A DNA stretch of 6,228 nucleotides from JAUWCW01 sp030609125 [NCBI: Candidatus Rokuibacteriota bacterium] (GCA_030609125.1 JAUWCW010000126.1:1-6228); one strand, 5' to 3'. Shown: positions 1 to 5,777, counted from the stretch's first letter. Notes: a model not told the origin generated them from the letters alone. Numbers and translations are program-made.

Positions 1-56
1 GCGTCGTTGGTGAAGAGCCCGACGTGGTCACAGCGGCCCACACGCGCAAGAGCCAT
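1..56 (-). CDS. Start of an unidentified gene, truncated by the window edge
   Basis: An ATG at 56-54 overlaps the TGA stop (58-56) of the cytochrome gene as TGATG, a classic translational-coupling arrangement. The frame stays open for 18 full codons to the edge and reads MALARVGRCDHVGLFTND. There is no obvious signal peptide, and no convincing Shine-Dalgarno sequence is visible in the end of the cytochrome gene, so translation would depend on coupling. The fragment is too short to assign a family or function. An alternative TTG start in another frame shortly downstream cannot be excluded. The overlap suggests that it belongs to the same transcription unit as the cytochrome. Confidence 0.42.
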   Translation of the reverse strand, partial: MALARVGRCDHVGLFTND

Positions 57-871
57 CAGAAGGTCACCCGCAGGAGGGAGCGTTTCATCCCGTAGTGAGG
101 GTTGTGGCAGAGGGTGCAGACGCTGCTGCGGCTGCTGTCGAGGTGCTTCCGGGTCGACGGCTGGTCGTGGCAGCCGGTGCACATCTGCCTGGGCCGCTTG
201 AGTGTCAGGCTCGGCAGGCTCGACCCGTGGGGGTCGTGGCAGACGAGGCACTTGCCCGCCGCCACGGGGCCGTGAACGTAGGGGAACATGACAGCCATGG
301 CGGGGTGGCACCGGTAGCAGACGGCGGCCTCCGTGGGGGAAGACTTCCCCCACGCTTTTTCGTGGCAGGTGGCGCACTCATTGTCCACCAGGGGCTTGTG
401 ATAGGAGTACGGCGCCTGGCCCCCGGTCTGGATGCCGTACACGAAATTTATCCGGGCCCTCTTGTCCCCGGTGCGCACCTCGAACTCGTTGAATCCCCTC
501 GGGGGCGTGACGGTCCCCGAGAAACTGTTCCCCGTCCTTTTCACCGAGCCGAGAGGCCGGCCGTTGAGGAGAAAGTGTGTCTGCGAAGCGTCCGGCGGAA
601 GGGTGCCGGCAACGATGACGGCCCCCCCGCTGATGAACGCTCCCGTCCAGGGAGTGATGAACCGGATCGTGCTCTCGGCGGCGACGGCCGGGACGGCGAG
701 TGCTGCAAGGAGAAGAGGTGCAAAAACCGCCGCGAGCAGGGAAAAAAGCCGGGGCGAGCCGTCAGGGGGAGGCTCAGACGCCGAGGTAGGCCTCCCGGAT
801 TTCAGAGGAGCCCTTGATCTCCTCGGGCTTTCCTTCAGCCTTGATCCGGCCTTCGTGCATGATGTAGACAT
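56..871 (-). CDS. Secreted pentaheme c-type cytochrome, doubled-CXXCH family, with N-terminal Ig-like domain
   Basis: The product has five CXXCH heme-binding motifs: CATCH (166-170), CYRCH (185-189), CLVCH (208-212), CTGCH (231-235) and CTLCH (252-256), numbered from the ATG at 871. Nearby His residues (for example H158, H200, H216, H259) could be distal ligands. This spacing is typical of doubled-CXXCH cytochromes, which carry electrons in the periplasm or at the cell surface. A hydrophobic stretch at about residues 41-65, ending in AVPAVAA, looks like a Sec signal peptide. Residues 68-146 (beta-rich, containing LLNGRPLG) resemble an Ig-like beta-sandwich domain. The start is doubtful. The ATG at 871 lies 98 bases inside livF without a ribosome binding site and puts about 40 residues before the signal peptide, yet no in-frame ATG, GTG or TTG exists between the livF stop and the signal peptide. 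The stop overlaps the next gene as TGATG. The heme-binding identity is secure; the redox partner is unknown. Confidence 0.85.
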   Translation of the reverse strand: MSTSCTKAGSRLKESPRRSRAPLKSGRPTSASEPPPDGSPRLFSLLAAVFAPLLLAALAVPAVAAESTIRFITPWTGAFISGGAVIVAGTLPPDASQTHFLLNGRPLGSVKRTGNSFSGTVTPPRGFNEFEVRTGDKRARINFVYGIQTGGQAPYSYHKPLVDNECATCHEKAWGKSSPTEAAVCYRCHPAMAVMFPYVHGPVAAGKCLVCHDPHGSSLPSLTLKRPRQMCTGCHDQPSTRKHLDSSRSSVCTLCHNPHYGMKRSLLRVTF

Positions 872-1487
872 AATCGGCTGCGTCCAGGGAAGCGGCTGCG
901 TTCTGTTCCACCAGAAGGATGGTGAGCCCCACTTCCTCCTTGAGCTTCTCGATCGTTTCGAAGACTTCTCCCACCAGTTTGGGTGCCAGCCCCTGGCTCG
1001 GCTCGTCCATCATAATCATCTTGGGTTTGGTCATCAAGGCCCGGGCGATGGTCACCATCTGCTGCTGGCCGCCGCTGAGGCTCCCGGCGACCTGCTTCTC
1101 CCGCTCCTTGAGAATCGGAAAAAGGGCGTGAACGAGCTCGAGGGACTCCTCCCTGTGCCGCCGGGCCTCCTTGCGGTAGGCGCCCATGAGGAGGTTCTCG
1201 TGGACCGTCATGCTGGGGAAGAGGTGCTTGCCTTCGGGGACAAGGGTGAGCCCCAGGTCCACTTTGTCGTGCGACGGCATGCGCGTGACGTCGAGGTCCT
1301 CGTAGGTGATTTTTCCGCCCGAGGGGGCGACCACTCCCAGGACGGTCAGGAGAAGGGTGGATTTCCCCACCCCGTTCGGACCGAGCAGGGAGGTGATCGA
1401 CCCCTTCTCCACCTCCAGGCTCGGCTGCCAGAGGACCTGCATGGAGCCGTACCCCGATTCGAGGTTTTCAACCTTCAGCATTGCCAT
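774..1487 (-). CDS. livF: LIV-type (branched-chain amino acid family) ABC transporter ATP-binding protein LivF
   Basis: This 237-residue cytoplasmic ATPase has the usual LivF length. Its motifs are Walker A GPNGVGKST (36-44), signature LSGGQQQ (137-143) and Walker B MIMMDEPSQGL (157-167), with E162 as the catalytic Glu. Typical LivF features are VPEG (Glu at 85 where a Q-loop Gln would be) and VEQNA (Gln at 195 where the H-loop His would be). It should pair with LivG to power the LivH/LivM permease. The ATG at 1487 follows the livG stop by 7 bases, with AAGG just upstream; a second ATG two codons later is also possible. It ends in REAYLGV, a normal LivF terminus, so the overlap with the cytochrome frame has not damaged it. 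Family assignment is firm; the transported substrate is not proven. Confidence 0.95.
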   Translation of the reverse strand: MAMLKVENLESGYGSMQVLWQPSLEVEKGSITSLLGPNGVGKSTLLLTVLGVVAPSGGKITYEDLDVTRMPSHDKVDLGLTLVPEGKHLFPSMTVHENLLMGAYRKEARRHREESLELVHALFPILKEREKQVAGSLSGGQQQMVTIARALMTKPKMIMMDEPSQGLAPKLVGEVFETIEKLKEEVGLTILLVEQNAAASLDAADYVYIMHEGRIKAEGKPEEIKGSSEIREAYLGV

Positions 1488-1494
1488 CGTTGCC

Positions 1495-2244
1495 TTATTC
1501 CGGGGCCTTGCCGAGGTAGACGTCGATGACTTCGGGGTGGCTGAGGGCCTCTTTGGTGGTGGTGTCGACGAGCTTAGCGCCCTGGTGCATGACCATGACT
1601 CTTTCGGCGAGGCCGACGACGGCTCTCATTATGTGCTCGACCATGGCGATGATGGCCACTCCCTCCTCCTCCTTGATGCGCTTGAGAAAGGCCACCATCT
1701 CGTCTATGTCCCTGGGGTTCATCCCCGCCATGGCCTCGTCCATGAGAAGGAGCTTGGGCTTCATGGCCAGGGCGCGGGCGATTTCGGTCAGTCTCTTGTC
1801 CACCGGGGTCAGCCCGCCCGCCGGCTTGTCCCGGTGCTCCTGCAGGCCGACCAGGTCTACGTAGCGGTCGGCTATCTCCATGGCCTCGTCGACGCTGACC
1901 TTCCCGGAGAGGGTGCCGAACATGGCGCCGATGGCGATGTTCTCCCGCACGGTGGCGCCGCCGAAGGGGCGGGGGATCTGAAAGGTGCGGCCGATGCCGA
2001 GGGGGGCCTTCTTGTAGACGGGAAGACGGGTGATATCTTCCCCCTCAAAGTAGACGTGCCCCTCATCGGGAATGAAGACGCCGCTGATGATGTTGAACAG
2101 GGTTGTCTTCCCGGCGCCGTTGGGGCCGACGATGGCGAAGAGCTCACCGTGGTGGATCTCGACGCTCACCTCGTCGACGGCCACCAGGCCGCCGAAGCGC
2201 TTGGTCACGTTCTCCAGCCGGAGCAGGGGCGCCAGGTCCGTCAT
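1495..2244 (-). CDS. livG: LIV-type ABC transporter ATP-binding protein LivG, with degenerate signature motif
   Basis: This 249-residue ATPase carries Walker A GPNGAGKTT (40-48), the Q-loop in GRTFQIPRPF (Q89), Walker B LLLMDEAMAGM (165-175, catalytic E170), a D-loop in GMNPRD and the H-loop MVEH (H204). The stretch TFQIPRPF and the extended C-terminal part are typical of LivG. The signature region reads AGGLTPVDKR (142-151), where LivG proteins usually have LSxGQ or LAYGQ, so the conserved Gly and Gln are absent at the expected place. Its ATG overlaps the livM stop (ATGA), and GAGAGG lies 8 bases upstream. It is the second ATPase of the LIV transporter and the only one of the two to keep both Q-loop Gln and H-loop His. 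Confidence 0.95.
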   Translation of the reverse strand: MTDLAPLLRLENVTKRFGGLVAVDEVSVEIHHGELFAIVGPNGAGKTTLFNIISGVFIPDEGHVYFEGEDITRLPVYKKAPLGIGRTFQIPRPFGGATVRENIAIGAMFGTLSGKVSVDEAMEIADRYVDLVGLQEHRDKPAGGLTPVDKRLTEIARALAMKPKLLLMDEAMAGMNPRDIDEMVAFLKRIKEEEGVAIIAMVEHIMRAVVGLAERVMVMHQGAKLVDTTTKEALSHPEVIDVYLGKAPE

Positions 2245-3242
2245 ACTATGTACCTCTCGAGGGCGGTGCCCCGCACTTTTTTCTTCAGGTAGCCCACGGT
2301 GCCCTCCGGGAAGGCCACGATGATGACGAGGATGATCGGCGCGAAGATGAGCAGCTGAAAGCCCGGAAGGATGATCGCCAGCCAGTACTTGGAGAGGCCG
2401 TAGAGGAGACCTCCCACCACGGGCCCGAGGAGCGTGCCCGCCCCACCGAGCATGACGATGATGATCGCCTCCACCGTGTAGTGGATCTCGAAGGCGTCCG
2501 GCGGGTAGACGTAGGTGAGCTTCAGGGCCCAGGCCGTGGCGCCGAGGAGGCCGGCGAAGACGGCGCTGGTGATGAAGGCGATGATTTTGTACTTGGTTAC
2601 GAAGATGCCGATCACCTTGGCGGCGTCCTCGTCTTCCCGCAGCGCGGTGAGGGCAAATCCTATCTTGCTCCTCATGTAGATGAGGGTCACCACCGCGGCG
2701 CTGGCGCCGATGACGATGACGAATACGTCGGCCCAGAAGGTGGAGAGCGCTATGGCCGTCTCTCGCCCGAAAATGGCGCGCAGGTCCTTGGAGAAAATGA
2801 TCCCCTCCGAGCCGTTCCAGATCCTGGCTCCTTCGATGAAGTAGCGGAACCCCTCGTTGACGCCGATGGTGGCGATGGCGAAGTAGGCGCCGCGAAGGCG
2901 CAGCGCCACCGCCCCGACGGCGATGGAGAGCATGGCCGACATGCCCGCCGCCGCCAGGAGCCCGATGACGAGGGCGCCGAAGCCGATGCCTTCAACGCCC
3001 GAGAGCCTGGAGAGGGTGAGGGCCATGCCGTAGGTGCCGACGCCGACGAAGGCGACGTAGCCGAAGTCGACGTAGCCCGTCATGCCGAGAAAGAGGTTGA
3101 AGGCCTGGCCGAGGCAGCAGTAGAAGGCGAGCATGGCGACGAGCTGCCACATGTCGGGCTGGACCCGGCCGAAGACGAACATGCCCAGGTACGCCGCGAG
3201 GACGGGTATGAGGGCGAGGTATTTTCCCGGCCTGGCGCTCAT
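2241..3242 (-). CDS. livM: LIV-type ABC transporter permease LivM
   Basis: This 333-residue inner-membrane permease has hydrophobic segments at about 8-26, 32-50, 60-78, 86-116, 168-190, 219-245, 258-285 and 286-312. The sequence LGMTGYVDFGYVAFVGVG (52-69) matches the conserved LivM motif after the early helices. ALREDEDAAKVIGI (200-213) is the cytoplasmic coupling (EAA-like) loop that contacts the ATPases. MLGGAGTLLGPVVGGLLYG (264-282) is the conserved late motif of this permease family. Together with LivH it should form the membrane channel. The ATG overlaps the livH stop as ATGA and no strong ribosome binding site is visible, so translation is probably coupled to livH. The basic C-terminus (LKKKVRG) is expected on the cytoplasmic side. 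Confidence 0.95.
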   Translation of the reverse strand: MSARPGKYLALIPVLAAYLGMFVFGRVQPDMWQLVAMLAFYCCLGQAFNLFLGMTGYVDFGYVAFVGVGTYGMALTLSRLSGVEGIGFGALVIGLLAAAGMSAMLSIAVGAVALRLRGAYFAIATIGVNEGFRYFIEGARIWNGSEGIIFSKDLRAIFGRETAIALSTFWADVFVIVIGASAAVVTLIYMRSKIGFALTALREDEDAAKVIGIFVTKYKIIAFITSAVFAGLLGATAWALKLTYVYPPDAFEIHYTVEAIIIVMLGGAGTLLGPVVGGLLYGLSKYWLAIILPGFQLLIFAPIILVIIVAFPEGTVGYLKKKVRGTALERYIV

Positions 3243-4126
3243 TGCGACTTGAAAAGCCCCGTGGGCCTGATGAGAAGGATGACCAGCAGGGTGACGAAGG
3301 AGAAGAACCTCGTCAGGGCGAAGGGCTCCACTCCCTTGATGGTGGCGAGGATGGTGTAGGAGCCGTTCTCCATGAGACCGAAGATCAGCCCCCCGAAAAA
3401 GGCCCCGTAGGGCGATGCGAGACCGCCGAGGACCGCTATGACAAAAGCCTTGACGGTGTAGCCGCCGCCCATGTAGGGGTTGATCCCCACGGGGATGAAC
3501 ATGGTGAGGAAGACGCCGCTGGTGACGGTGAGCCCGATGCCGAGGGCGAAGGAGAGGGCGTAGGCCCAGTTCACGTTGATACCGCAGACCCGCGCCCCCT
3601 CGCTGTCCTCGATGACGCTTCTGACGGCCGTTCCCGAGCGCGTCTTGTGGTACCAGAGGTAGAGCAGCAGGGCGACGAGAGCGCTGCCGCCGGCGGCAAT
3701 GAGCTTGCTGTAGGGCAGGACCGTGACGCCGAGGTCTAACTTGCCCGTCTCCCAGTTGAAGCCCCTGAATTCGGACCCGAAGGTCAGTTTTACCGTCTCC
3801 TCCAGGATGATGCCTATGGAGAAGGTGGCCAGCAGAGAGGCGAGCTCCGGCGCCTTGATGAGCCTCTGCATGACGACGTAGTAAAAGAGAAAGCCGAGGG
3901 CCATTCCGATGACGAGCGCGAAGGGAATGGCGAAGATGGGATTGAGGCCGAGCTTGGTGAAGACCGTCATGGTGGTGAAGGCGCCGATCATGATGAAGGC
4001 GCCGTGGCCGACGTTGACCACCTGCAGGACCCCGAAGATCATGCTCAGTCCCATGGTGGCCATGCCGTAGATGGAACCGAGCACCAGCCCCTGGATCAGG
4101 TTGCCGGCAAGCTGTTCAGCGAACAT
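3239..4126 (-). CDS. livH: LIV-type ABC transporter permease LivH
   Basis: This 295-residue inner-membrane permease has the usual LivH length. The N-terminus (LIQGLVLGSIYGMATMGLSM, 10-29) and the following VVNVGHGAFIMIGAF are family hallmarks. About eight hydrophobic segments follow. AVRSVIEDSEGARVCGIN (167-184) is the coupling loop to the ATPases, and VLGGLASPYGAFFGGLIFG (232-250) is the conserved late permease motif. The ATG at 4126 is chosen because it gives the standard N-terminus. Only a weak GGGA lies upstream, so initiation may be modest. The gene is separated from livK by about 70 bases that contain a strong inverted repeat, and its stop overlaps the livM start. Confidence 0.95.
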   Translation of the reverse strand: MFAEQLAGNLIQGLVLGSIYGMATMGLSMIFGVLQVVNVGHGAFIMIGAFTTMTVFTKLGLNPIFAIPFALVIGMALGFLFYYVVMQRLIKAPELASLLATFSIGIILEETVKLTFGSEFRGFNWETGKLDLGVTVLPYSKLIAAGGSALVALLLYLWYHKTRSGTAVRSVIEDSEGARVCGINVNWAYALSFALGIGLTVTSGVFLTMFIPVGINPYMGGGYTVKAFVIAVLGGLASPYGAFFGGLIFGLMENGSYTILATIKGVEPFALTRFFSFVTLLVILLIRPTGLFKSQ

Positions 4127-4150
4127 CTATGTGTGATCCCGGTATAAATC

Positions 4151-4180
4151 TCTGCTCCCCTCCCGGGGGAGGGGAGCAGA
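4151..4180 (-). terminator. Perfect inverted repeat between livK and livH: intra-operon attenuator or mRNA-stability hairpin
   Basis: Arms of 14 bases, TCTGCTCCCCTCCC (4151-4164) and its exact reverse complement (4167-4180), are separated by two bases. As RNA the innermost pairs would open to form a loop, leaving a very stable stem of about 12-13 bp. In the livK-to-livH direction the stem is preceded by a pyrimidine tract and followed by GATTTATACC, which is not a proper U-run. It is therefore probably not a full terminator. More likely it causes partial termination or protects the livK 3' end from exonucleases, raising the binding protein over the permeases. Confidence 0.6.
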
Positions 4181-4197
4181 AAAGAAAGACGCGCCCT

Positions 4198-5481
4198 TTA
4201 TTTGGTCGCTTTCTTGCCCGCCGCCTTCTCGGCGAAAGTGGGCATCGGATAGTAGAGCTCGGCGGTCCTGGCGCCGGCGGGCCAGACGATGACCCGCTTG
4301 CCGTTCTGCCACTGCACGTCCACCATGTCGTGGCCGATCTGCTTGCCCGTCTTGTCGATCTTCCAGCTGCCGTAGAAGGACATGAAGGTCATGTCGCCCA
4401 GGGCGGCACGCACCTTGTCGGAGTCGACGCTCTTGGCCTGCTCGATTCCCAGGACCAGGGCCAGAACGGCGGCCCCCGCCTCGGCGGCGTGGTAGTCGGG
4501 GATCATGTCCTTGCCGAGAGCGTCCTTGAAGAGCTGAACGAACTCGTCCTGCGAGGGTCCGATCCACTGGAGGCCTTCCTTGGCCGCCGCGTCGGGGTCG
4601 AAGGTGACGCCGTACTCCCAGTGGGAGGGGCCCATCACGCCTTCGGCGAGATAGGTGAGGGCCTCGTAGAAGGCGGGCAGCGTCGCGGCGGCGATGAGCG
4701 AGAAGGCCCTGACGTTGATGTCCAGGTCCGCCATCTGCCGGTTGAAGAGCTGTCCGTCCTCGAAGTGGCCGCCGCCGATGACGATATCGGGGCTGGTGGC
4801 CTTGAGGGCCGAGAGCAGGGGGGTCAGATCCGTGACGCCCTTGGGGTAGGTGCGCTCGAAGACGATGTCGAAACCCAGCTCTGTGGCGTGCTGCTTGGCG
4901 CCGTCCATGACGGAGCGGGCGAACTCGGAATCCTCATAGGCGAGGGCGACCTTCTTGGCCGTCGGGTCGGCCTTCTTGATCATGTCGAGAGTCCCGGCGT
5001 GGTACTTGCTGCCGGGCCCGATGGTCTGGACGATGTATTCAAAGCCCTGCTTGAAGATCTTGTCGCTGGCGCCGCCGTGGTCCATGTACACGATGCCGTA
5101 CTTTTCAGCGATGGGAGCGCCCGCGAGAGTAAGCCCGGAGCTGTAAGGCGTGAAGATGGCGTGCACCTTGTCCTTCGTTACCAGCCGTTCGATGAGGCTC
5201 GTCACCGACTCCTTCTTGGACTCGCAGTCGTAGTTCTTATACTCCAGGGGGACTTTCCTGCCGTCGACCTCGATGCCGCCCCTGGTCTCGTTGACCCACT
5301 TCACGGCGGCTTCGATACCTCCCCGTGCCTGTTCACCCGCCTTGGCGTATTTTCCGGAGAGGGCCCCGGGATGGCCGATGACGACCTTGTCGAGGGCCGC
5401 GGCGGGGCCTGCGAGAAGGAGCCCGACGAGGGCGACGAGACTGAACACACCGAAAAGCACTTTCCAGACACTTCTTCTCAT
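4198..5481 (-). CDS. livK: Periplasmic substrate-binding protein of a LIV-type ABC transporter (LivK-like)
   Basis: This 427-residue type I periplasmic binding protein belongs to the Leu/Ile/Val-binding (Peripla_BP_6-like) family. An N-terminal signal peptide (MRRSVWK, then a hydrophobic core at 8-24, then GPAAA) probably leads to cleavage near residue 29. The mature start DKVVIGHPGALSGKYAKAGE matches the family's first strand and ligand-loop region. YDCESKKES, TPYSSGLTLAGAPIAEKYGI and KKVALAYEDSEFARS are the expected following blocks. The start at 5481 is fixed by AAGGAGG 7 bases upstream and by the signal peptide; the open frame extends further upstream but without support. It captures the substrate outside the inner membrane and delivers it to LivH/LivM. 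LIV-type binding proteins differ widely in ligand (amino acids, amides, urea, aromatic acids), so branched-chain amino acids are only the default guess. Confidence 0.93.
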   Translation of the reverse strand: MRRSVWKVLFGVFSLVALVGLLLAGPAAALDKVVIGHPGALSGKYAKAGEQARGGIEAAVKWVNETRGGIEVDGRKVPLEYKNYDCESKKESVTSLIERLVTKDKVHAIFTPYSSGLTLAGAPIAEKYGIVYMDHGGASDKIFKQGFEYIVQTIGPGSKYHAGTLDMIKKADPTAKKVALAYEDSEFARSVMDGAKQHATELGFDIVFERTYPKGVTDLTPLLSALKATSPDIVIGGGHFEDGQLFNRQMADLDINVRAFSLIAAATLPAFYEALTYLAEGVMGPSHWEYGVTFDPDAAAKEGLQWIGPSQDEFVQLFKDALGKDMIPDYHAAEAGAAVLALVLGIEQAKSVDSDKVRAALGDMTFMSFYGSWKIDKTGKQIGHDMVDVQWQNGKRVIVWPAGARTAELYYPMPTFAEKAAGKKATK

Positions 5482-5488
5482 GGTACCT

Positions 5489-5495
5489 CCTCCTT
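5489..5495 (-). promoter_or_regulatory. Ribosome binding site of livK
   Basis: The minus strand reads AAGGAGG here, followed by 7 bases to the ATG at 5481. It is the strongest Shine-Dalgarno sequence in the operon. It settles the livK start and fits high expression of the binding protein. Confidence 0.85.
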
Positions 5496-5580
5496 GGTTT
5501 GCAGAGCTGCGGAACTTCTGCCGGCGTATCCCCGGCGGGTATTCGTCGGGGTCGGTTGATTCCTGGAGTGCATGATAAGG

Positions 5581-5609
5581 AATAAAACAACGTTGCGAGT
5601 GGTTGTCAA
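5581..5609 (-). promoter_or_regulatory. Predicted sigma-70-type promoter of the liv operon
   Basis: On the minus strand a perfect -35 box TTGACA (5609-5604) is followed after exactly 17 bases by TTTATT (5586-5581), a 4-of-6 match to TATAAT. Transcription would start near 5574, giving a leader of about 90 bases before livK. A run of six T lies just upstream of the -35 box and could act like an UP element. Confidence 0.65.
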
Positions 5610-5616
5610 GAAAAAA

Positions 5617-5628
5617 GAGGTCGACCTC
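5617..5628. repeat. 12-bp perfect palindrome upstream of the liv promoter
   Basis: GAGGTCGACCTC is a perfect palindrome ending 7 bases upstream of the predicted livK -35 box. On the minus strand it is followed by TTTTTT. The position would suit a dimeric regulator, but a 12-bp palindrome containing a SalI-type core could also be chance in GC-rich DNA. Confidence 0.4.
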
Positions 5629-5649
5629 GGCCCCGGCCCGCCCCTTGTT

Positions 5650-5667
5650 TGTTGACACATGTTGACA
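5650..5667. repeat. Tandem direct repeat TGTTGACA, 10-bp period
   Basis: TGTTGACA occurs at 5650-5657 and again at 5660-5667, one helical turn apart, around 75-95 bases upstream of the predicted livK transcription start. The TTGACAA core is also found inverted in the livK -35 region. No -10 box follows either copy on the plus strand, so these are unlikely to be -35 boxes. A regulator binding site is possible. Confidence 0.45.
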
Positions 5668-5694
5668 AGAAGGGCAGGCACGGGCAAGGCGGAA

Positions 5695-5726
5695 CCCCGT
5701 CTTCCCCCGGATGGGGCTTGACGGGG
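5695..5726. repeat. Nested inverted repeat upstream of nikR
   Basis: CCCCGTC (5695-5701) pairs with GACGGGG (5720-5726). Inside it CCCC (5704-5707) pairs with GGGG (5713-5716), giving an 11-bp imperfect stem with a small internal bulge and a 5-base loop. It overlaps the predicted nikR -35 box. In this position it is not expected to be transcribed from either predicted promoter, so its role is unclear. Confidence 0.4.
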
Positions 5727-5745
5727 CGGAGAAACGTGTTACTAT
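5718..5745 (+). promoter_or_regulatory. Predicted nikR promoter
   Basis: TTGACG (5718-5723) and TACTAT (5740-5745) are separated by 16 bases and form a plausible sigma-70 promoter; TATTAT at 5743-5748 is an alternative -10 box. Transcription would start around 5752. The -10 box is covered by the NikR operator, as expected for autorepression. Confidence 0.55.
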
Positions 5746-5764
5746 TATGGCAATTCGTAACACG
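5735..5764. promoter_or_regulatory. Predicted NikR operator (GTGTTAC-N14-GTAACAC)
   Basis: CGTGTTAC (5735-5742) and GTAACACG (5757-5764) form a perfect 8-bp inverted repeat with a 14-base spacer. From memory of comparative genomic work on nickel regulons, the delta-proteobacterial NikR consensus is GTGTTAC, 13-14 bases, GTAACAC, which this matches exactly. It overlaps the nikR -10 box and start site, so nickel-loaded NikR should repress nikR and whatever follows it. Confidence 0.85.
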
Positions 5765-5771
5765 AATGCAG

Positions 5772-5777
5772 AAAGGG
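5772..5777 (+). promoter_or_regulatory. Ribosome binding site of nikR
   Basis: AAAGGG lies 8 bases upstream of the ATG at 5786. It supports that start over the in-frame ATGs at 5711 (upstream of the promoter boxes) and 5747 (inside the operator). Confidence 0.55.

Noticed and set aside
432-2292. Overlapping plus-strand open frames antisense to livF and livG
   Set aside because: Both ATPases are complete with all main motifs in the minus-strand frames; the antisense products are His- and Gly-rich shadows.
2103-3359. Plus-strand open frame (418 codons) antisense to livM
   Set aside because: Low-complexity acidic and basic composition, no domain, no ribosome binding site, and fully covered by a well-supported permease.
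774-5481. Urea transporter (UrtABCDE) instead of LIV
   Set aside because: The gene order alone does not separate the two, and I see no urea-specific features in the binding protein or urease genes nearby. Kept only as a low-interest idea.
4129-5559. Long plus-strand open frame (476 codons) antisense to livK
   Set aside because: It is the mirror frame of a clear LivK and is rich in Gly, Asp, Val and Glu without any recognisable domain. GC-rich coding sequence commonly leaves such open antisense frames.
5652-5667. TTGACA copies as -35 boxes of a plus-strand promoter
   Set aside because: No -10-like sequence lies 15-19 bases downstream of either copy; that region is GC-rich.
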